The position numbers and the translations under genes were made by a program. The notes beneath the pieces were generated by a model that searched no databases, was not told where the DNA came from, and saw only the letters and a list, made by a program, of their open reading frames with translations. Shown here piece after piece: positions 6,106 through 7,622 of a DNA stretch of 7,622 nucleotides. Source of the DNA: Tissierellales bacterium (GTDB lineage: Bacteria; Bacillota_A; Clostridia; Tissierellales; JASKZW01); assembly GCA_030147425.1 (NCBI GenBank), contig JASKZW010000049.1, forward strand, positions 1 through 7,622. Reading direction: 5' to 3'. Numbering within the stretch: the stretch's first letter is position 1; the number at the start of each line of letters is the position of its first letter.

Positions 6106-6120
6106 TATAATACTATTATA
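6106..6120. promoter_or_regulatory. Perfect 15-base palindrome over the mmdA -10 region
   Basis: TATAATA and TATTATA flank a central base as a perfect two-fold repeat. It covers the proposed -10 hexamer (6120-6115) and extends to the predicted start site, the place where a repressor would bind. It is made almost entirely of A and T, so chance symmetry is possible. Confidence 0.35.
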
Positions 6121-6144
6121 AGATTAAGCTCAGTTCATTTGCAA
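6115..6144 (-). promoter_or_regulatory. Candidate promoter of the decarboxylase operon
   Basis: A -35-like TTGCAA (6144-6139) and a perfect -10 TATAAT (6120-6115) are 18 bases apart, just downstream of the ftsH terminator. The start site would fall near 6108. No other pair in this intergenic region is as good, and a promoter is required here because ftsH terminates just upstream. Confidence 0.5.
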
Positions 6145-6175
6145 GATTTTTTCAAAATTCTGTTAATATAAACTA

Positions 6176-6206
6176 ATAAAAAAAGTGTAGCCTTTGCTAC
6201 ACTTTT
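6176..6206 (-). terminator. Intrinsic terminator of ftsH
   Basis: A perfect 11-bp stem, AAAAGTGTAGC (arms 6206-6196 and 6191-6181), with a 4-base loop, is followed on the minus strand by a run of seven T (6184-6178, partly in the stem) and then ATT. It begins one base after the ftsH stop codon. The opposite strand has only a short T stretch, so it acts mainly on ftsH transcripts. Confidence 0.92.
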
Positions 6207-6207
6207 C

Positions 6208-7622
6208 CTATCCTATAAAAACTTCTTCAAATTCCTTAGCATTTAAAGTTTCCTTTTCTAACAATGCTTCAGAAACCCTGTGAAGAGCATCCATATTTTC
6301 CTTTAATATAGTTTCTGCCTTTTCATAGGCAACATCTATTAATCTTCTCATTTCCTTGTCTATCTCTGCTGCAACTTCCTCACTATAGTCCCTAGTTCTT
6401 CCTAGGTCCCTACCTACAAATACTTCATTATCATCATTTCCATAGGTCATTGGTCCAAGCTTATCACTCATACCATAGTGGGTAACCATATCTCTGGCAA
6501 TTTTTGTTGCCCTCTCTATATCATTCTGAGCTCCTGTACTTATATCATCTAGGACAAGGGCTTCTGCCACCCTTCCTCCCAATAAGCTTACTAGCTCATC
6601 TTCCATTTGCTTTTTAGTCATATAACTTCTATCTTCCTCTGGTATATAGGCAGTAAATCCTCCAGCCATTCCCCTAGGTATAATAGTTACCATATGAACT
6701 GGATCACTATTAGGTAAAACCCTAGAAGTTATAGCATGGCCAGCTTCATGATAGGCTGTTAGCCTTCTTTCCTTCTCACTAACTACCTTACTCTTCTTCT
6801 CTGGTCCTGCTACTACCTTAATAGAAGCTTCATTTATAATATGCATAGGAATTTCAGTTAAACCTTCCCTAGCTGTTAATAAGGCAGCCTCATTAGTTAG
6901 GTTTTCTAAGTCAGCTGGTGAAAAACCTGGTGTTCTCTTAGCTATAACTGATAGGTCTACATCTTCTGCCAAAGGCTTATTCCTAGTATGAACCTTTAAA
7001 ATAGCCTCTCTAGCTCTTACATCTGGTAAACCTACATATATTTGCCTGTCAAATCTACCTGGCCTTAAGATAGCTGAGTCTAATATATCAGGCCTATTAG
7101 TAGCTGCCATAACTATAATACCTTCATTGTTTCCAAAACCATCCATTTCAACTAATAGCTGGTTTAAGGTCTGTTCCCTTTCATCATGCCCTCCACCTAC
7201 ACCTGCACCTCTTTTTCTACCTACTGCATCTATCTCATCTATAAAAACTATACAAGGTGAGTTCTTTTTAGCTTCCTCAAATAAGTCCCTAACCCTGCTA
7301 GCTCCTACCCCTACAAACATCTCAACAAAGTCTGATCCTGAAATACTAAAGAAAGGCACCTTAGCTTCTCCTGCTACAGCCTTACTCAGATAAGTCTTAC
7401 CTGTTCCTGGTGGTCCTACTAAAAGAACTCCCTTAGGTATACGGGCACCTATATCTGTATATTTCTTAGGATCCTTTAAAAAGTCAACAATTTCTCCTAA
7501 CTCTTCCTTTTCCTCTTCTAAACCTGCTACATCCTCGAAACTAACCATATCCTTCCCATCCTTGTGGAGTTTGGCCTTAGACTTACCAAAGGACATTACC
7601 CTATTTCCTCCACCCTGGGATT
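6208..7622 (-). CDS. ftsH: ATP-dependent zinc metalloprotease FtsH, C-terminal part (cut by the right edge)
   Basis: FtsH is a membrane-anchored hexameric AAA+ protease that degrades membrane and regulatory proteins. 470 residues are visible, numbered here from the window edge. They begin [17 protein letters not shown], the usual junction between the membrane part and the AAA domain. Seen are Walker A GPPGTGKT (69-76), the pore motif MFVG (101-104), Walker B IVFIDEID (124-131), the second region of homology with arginine fingers in RPGRFDR (186-192), the zinc site HEAGH (291-295) and TGAQND, whose Asp367 is the third zinc ligand. The protein ends EEVFIG. Roughly 130-150 N-terminal residues (two membrane segments and the outer domain) lie outside. 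The ATG at 7596 is an internal methionine, since the frame stays open with conserved residues to the edge. A terminator follows the stop directly. The reading frame contains no CpG from its stop to 7440. Confidence 0.96.
   Translation of the reverse strand, partial: SQGGGNRVMSFGKSKAKLHKDGKDMVSFEDVAGLEEEKEELGEIVDFLKDPKKYTDIGARIPKGVLLVGPPGTGKTYLSKAVAGEAKVPFFSISGSDFVEMFVGVGASRVRDLFEEAKKNSPCIVFIDEIDAVGRKRGAGVGGGHDEREQTLNQLLVEMDGFGNNEGIIVMAATNRPDILDSAILRPGRFDRQIYVGLPDVRAREAILKVHTRNKPLAEDVDLSVIAKRTPGFSPADLENLTNEAALLTAREGLTEIPMHIINEASIKVVAGPEKKSKVVSEKERRLTAYHEAGHAITSRVLPNSDPVHMVTIIPRGMAGGFTAYIPEEDRSYMTKKQMEDELVSLLGGRVAEALVLDDISTGAQNDIERATKIARDMVTHYGMSDKLGPMTYGNDDNEVFVGRDLGRTRDYSEEVAAEIDKEMRRLIDVAYEKAETILKENMDALHRVSEALLEKETLNAKEFEEVFIG

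Larger units (their letters stand above)
5840..6108 (-). promoter_or_regulatory. Predicted long structured 5' leader of the decarboxylase operon
   Basis: If the promoter at 6144-6115 is used, the transcript has a leader of about 270 bases. In its 5' part AAATCCTGTCT (6089-6079) can pair with AGATAGGATTT (6026-6016) over 11 bp with one G-U wobble. Inside this, CACTTGTA (6064-6057) pairs with TATAAGTG (6045-6038) over 8 bp with one G-U and an 11-base loop, and UGCAU/GUGUA can extend the inner helix. The 3' part (about 5840-5990) contains an extra Shine-Dalgarno with a mini-ORF, a 7-bp pairing TAACAAG/CTTGTTA around it, and the mmdA ribosome binding site. I do not recognise a known riboswitch or T-box, and there is no attenuator-type GC hairpin with a T-run. 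The nested stems are seen in the sequence. A regulatory role is inference. Confidence 0.4.

Noticed and set aside
6106..6111. Plus-strand TATAAT that could drive antisense transcription into ftsH
   Set aside because: It is a by-product of the palindrome, and no -35-like hexamer lies at the right distance on the plus strand.
7127..7393. Plus-strand open frame inside ftsH
   Set aside because: It lies opposite the Walker A and Walker B coding region of ftsH and shows no family resemblance.
7596..7618. Apparent ribosome binding site (GGTGGAGGAAATAGGGTA) and ATG, as if ftsH started at 7596
   Set aside because: These bases encode the conserved GGGNRV stretch before MSFGKSKAK, and the frame is open to the window edge, so ftsH is truncated by the window, not by biology.
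1..7622. CRISPR arrays, tRNA or rRNA genes, insertion sequences, phage genes
   Set aside because: No regularly spaced repeats, no cloverleaf or rRNA-like sequence, and no transposase or integrase motifs were seen on either strand.

Overview
The window comes from a low-GC (roughly one-third G+C by eye) anaerobic Firmicute, most likely a Clostridia/Tissierellia-type amino-acid or organic-acid fermenter. This is inferred from the AT-rich codon use, strong GGAGG-type ribosome binding sites, typical Gram-positive FtsH, CoaX, DusB and GreA proteins, and a sodium-pumping biotin decarboxylase. I cannot name the species. Every gene I can support lies on the minus strand, so transcription runs from the right edge (7622) to the left edge (1).

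In transcription order: (1) ftsH, cut by the right edge, encodes the membrane AAA+ zinc protease and ends at an intrinsic terminator one base after its stop. (2) A gene-free stretch of about 370 bases (5840-6207) holds that terminator, a candidate sigma-70-type promoter with a perfect 15-base palindrome across its -10, and a predicted leader of about 270 bases. The leader has an 11-bp long-range stem enclosing an 8-bp hairpin, then a strong Shine-Dalgarno in front of a six-codon mini-ORF. (3) A compact four-gene operon follows: carboxyltransferase alpha subunit (mmdA-like), small single-pass membrane subunit (OadG/MmdD-like, TTG start), biotin carrier protein and OadB/MmdB-type membrane beta subunit. 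It closes with a strong terminator. (4) coaX (type III pantothenate kinase) and dusB (tRNA-dihydrouridine synthase) are tightly coupled, followed by greA, which is cut by the left edge.

The operon encodes a complete Na+-translocating decarboxylase. The alpha subunit moves the carboxyl group of an acyl-CoA (methylmalonyl-CoA is the best guess) to biotin on the carrier. The beta subunit decarboxylates carboxybiotin and exports Na+. The small subunit anchors and assembles the complex. All beta-subunit residues known to matter in Klebsiella OadB are present, so the pump looks functional. The alpha subunit departs from the usual family consensus at several active-site glycines, so its substrate is less certain.

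The most interesting signals are the structured leader upstream of the decarboxylase operon, the unusual alpha-subunit core, the placement of an ion pump inside a housekeeping block, and a very strong CpG depletion: about 37 CpG in 7.6 kb by hand count, and none between 5784 and 7440. I recognise no clearly undescribed system. The leader is the best candidate for something uncharacterised.
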